Shown here: in pieces, positions 3,677 to 5,409 of the stretch
How positions within the stretch are numbered: position 1 is the stretch's first letter
Layout of the letters: every line of letters starts with the position of its first letter
Source of the DNA: Thermoplasmata archaeon
GTDB taxonomy: Bacteria > Actinomycetota > Acidimicrobiia > Acidimicrobiales > Acidimicrobiaceae
DNA: 5,409 bases
Assembly (NCBI GenBank): GCA_021836665.1
Contig: JAKBHQ010000020.1
Coordinates: 1-5,409, forward strand
Direction: 5' to 3'
Notes under the pieces: generated by a model
The model's input: the letters and a program-made list of their open reading frames with translations, nothing else
Databases searched by the model: none
Told to the model about the DNA's origin: nothing
Made by a program: the position numbers and the translations under genes

Positions 3677-5409
3677 TTGACTATTTCATCGAAGCTGACC
3701 GAGTTGCGCGATAACCCGGTTACATACCGCTACATCGTGCTTTCGAATACAACCCTCGGCAGTTTCATGGCATTTTTGAACACGTCTATCCTTATTATTT
3801 CGCTTCCTGCGGTCTTTAAGGGTATTGACCTGCAACCATTGGCTCCGGGAAATGTCGGCTATCTACTTTGGACACTGCTCGGCTTTCAGGTAGCCGCAGC
3901 GATCCTGGTGGTCGCGTTTGGTCGGTTAGGCGACATCCTTGGACGAGTAAGGCTCTACAACTTAGGCTTTTTGGTCTTCACCGTTGCGTCAGCCGCCTTG
4001 GCCCTTCTCCCGGGCAAGGGCGGTTCGGGAGCCATGGAGCTCATTATTCTCAGGGTCGTACAGGGAATTGGCGGAGCGTTAATTTTCGCAAATTCTACTG
4101 CGATCATTACCGATGCATTCCCATCAACAAGGAGAGGGGCGGCCCTGGGAATAAACCAGGTCGCCGGTTTGGCGGGAAGTTTTATCGGTCTAATCGCAGG
4201 TGGATTGTTGGCCGACCTGGACTGGAGACTGGTGTTTTGGGTCTCGGTCCCCTTCGGAATCATCGGGACCGTCTGGGCGTATTTCATGTTGAGGGACCAG
4301 TCGACGAGATTGAAGTCGAAGGTCGATCTCGTGGGGGGCGGGCTTTTTGGATTGTCTCTAGTTCTGATTCTGATAGCTATCACCTATGGAGTGCAACCCC
4401 ATGGAAGCGCATCGATGTCCTGGCGAGCTCCGTATGTCGATGCCGAACTAATCGCCGGGATAATCCTACTTGTTGTTTTTCTAATCTACGAGACCAAGTC
4501 TGACCATCCGATGCTCAATCCGCGGCTCTTTCTGAATAGGGCATTTTCGGCGGGTGCCTTCTCTAACCTACTTTCGGCTATGGGCAGAGGCGGGCTCCAG
4601 TTCATGCTTATACTCTGGCTCCAGGGAATCTGGCTTCCCCTCCGAGGATATAACTTCTCGCAAACTCCGCTTTGGGCTGGTATATATCTGCTCCCACTGA
4701 CCTTCGGTTTTCTGCTAGCGGGGCCGATTTCCGGTCACCTCTCCGACCGTTACGGTGCTAGGTATTTCTCTACACTCGGGATGCTCGTTGCTGCGGCATC
4801 GTTTATCAGTCTCGTACTGCTTCCGGTCAACTTCGCCTATCCATACTTCGCCGTCATAATCTTTCTGAATGGAGTAGGTTTCGGACTGTTTGCGGCACCA
4901 AATACGTCGGCGGTGATGAGTTCCGTGAAACCGACGGACCGAGGTGCCGCTTCAGGTGTTATGGCGACGTTCATAAATACCGGCCAGGTGCTTTCGGTGG
5001 GGATATTCTTCTCACTATTGATTGCTGGTCTGTCCACTTCTCTACCTCATCACTTGTTGAATGGATTGATGGCCAATGGAGTTCCTAGACCGGCGGCGAT
5101 TCGTATTTCTGAAGTACCAGCCGTAGCGTCTATTTTCGCCGCATTCCTGGGATATAACCCACTCCAACTGCTCTTAGGATCGGCCGCCAAGTCGATACCG
5201 CACGCGCAGTTAGTCCACCTCTACGGGCATTCGTTCTTTCCTTCACTAATTTCAGGTCCTTTCAAACATGGTCTAGTCATCGCCTTTGCCCTCGCAGTGG
5301 CGCTCTGCTTAATTGCGGCGGTGACGTCTTGGTTGCGTGGTGGCGACCGCATGATACATGTCGAGGATGAGGCCGGTGTGGCCACCGGAGAAATGGTGGG
5401 AAGTTCTCC
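3677..5409 (+). CDS. MFS drug:H+ antiporter of the DHA2 (14-helix) type, C-terminus cut by window end
   Basis: 577 codons are visible and the frame is open at the right edge; family length is about 480-600, so the stop should be close. About 14 hydrophobic helices are readable, the first at 19-47 (ISLPAVF end) and the last at 532-553. MFS motif A is GRLGDILGR (82-90). A motif B region RVVQGIGGA (126-134) follows. A motif C region lies at 159-177 (GINQVAGLAGSFIGLIAGG), where the usual GP is GL. WRLVFWVSVPFG (183-194) is typical of DHA2, and GHLSDRYGAR (353-362) is the second-half motif A. A long extracytoplasmic loop (about 454-530) before the last helix is also typical. The likely role is proton-driven export of a small toxic or amphiphilic compound across the inner membrane; the substrate cannot be read from sequence. 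It starts at TTG and is divergent from the tad operon. No link to the pilus is implied except the shared control region. Confidence 0.9.
   Translation, partial: MTISSKLTELRDNPVTYRYIVLSNTTLGSFMAFLNTSILIISLPAVFKGIDLQPLAPGNVGYLLWTLLGFQVAAAILVVAFGRLGDILGRVRLYNLGFLVFTVASAALALLPGKGGSGAMELIILRVVQGIGGALIFANSTAIITDAFPSTRRGAALGINQVAGLAGSFIGLIAGGLLADLDWRLVFWVSVPFGIIGTVWAYFMLRDQSTRLKSKVDLVGGGLFGLSLVLILIAITYGVQPHGSASMSWRAPYVDAELIAGIILLVVFLIYETKSDHPMLNPRLFLNRAFSAGAFSNLLSAMGRGGLQFMLILWLQGIWLPLRGYNFSQTPLWAGIYLLPLTFGFLLAGPISGHLSDRYGARYFSTLGMLVAAASFISLVLLPVNFAYPYFAVIIFLNGVGFGLFAAPNTSAVMSSVKPTDRGAASGVMATFINTGQVLSVGIFFSLLIAGLSTSLPHHLLNGLMANGVPRPAAIRISEVPAVASIFAAFLGYNPLQLLLGSAAKSIPHAQLVHLYGHSFFPSLISGPFKHGLVIAFALAVALCLIAAVTSWLRGGDRMIHVEDEAGVATGEMVGSS

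Noticed and set aside
3868..4503. Plus-strand ORF of 211 codons inside the MFS gene
   Set aside because: It is in another frame of the MFS coding region. Its product is an arginine- and glycine-rich shadow, while the MFS frame has membrane helices and family motifs throughout.
1..5409. CRISPR arrays, tRNA or rRNA genes, transposase or insertion-sequence ends
   Set aside because: No spaced repeat series, no tRNA-like cloverleaf or conserved rRNA stretch, and no transposase-like ORF were seen. The only tandem repeat is the 3 x 15-bp unit.

Overview
The window carries two divergent transcription units separated by a roughly 200-bp control region. The minus strand holds the front part of a Tad/Flp pilus (type IVc secretion) operon: tadA (3444 to 2104), two small unrecognised genes, tadB (1097 to 174), and the first 58 codons of tadC, which runs off the left edge. 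The plus strand holds one large 14-helix MFS transporter of the drug:H+ antiporter-2 (DHA2) type, beginning at a TTG at 3677 and still open at the right edge.

The TadB and TadC sequences resemble the actinobacterial versions, in particular the TadB C-terminal end RRFVLVVPIGMALAGAAIGG followed by a tryptophan-containing last helix. By eye, base composition is about half G+C, with mixed third codon positions and frequent TTG and GTG starts. A mid-GC actinobacterium, perhaps of the Acidimicrobiia, fits. This is inference from family resemblance and was not searched.

Right to left on the minus strand, a TTGACA promoter with exact 17-bp spacing lies just upstream of tadA. Its spacer is almost filled by a perfect 7+3+7 palindrome, so the pilus operon looks controlled by a dimeric repressor. 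TadA is the hexameric motor ATPase, with all four family boxes present. The usual tadA-tadB adjacency is broken by about 1 kb. This gap holds a hairpin after the tadA stop, a hydrophilic 226-residue ORF with an in-frame 3 x 15-bp repeat, and a 51-codon ORF. The 51-codon ORF has a strong ribosome binding site and ends in an ATGA overlap with tadB. tadB has no ribosome binding site of its own and overlaps tadC by one base (TAATG), so translation of the last three genes looks coupled. No tadZ/cpaE partner lies upstream of tadA.

On the plus strand, a sigma70-like promoter (TTGATT, 16 bp, AATAAT) starts an approximately 87-nt leader for the MFS gene. The leader has several mutually exclusive inverted repeats, a possible nine-codon reading frame, and a small palindrome over the ribosome binding site. 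It may be an attenuator for an efflux gene.

The parts most worth a second look are the inserted block between tadA and tadB, the operator-promoter of tadA, and the leader of the efflux gene.
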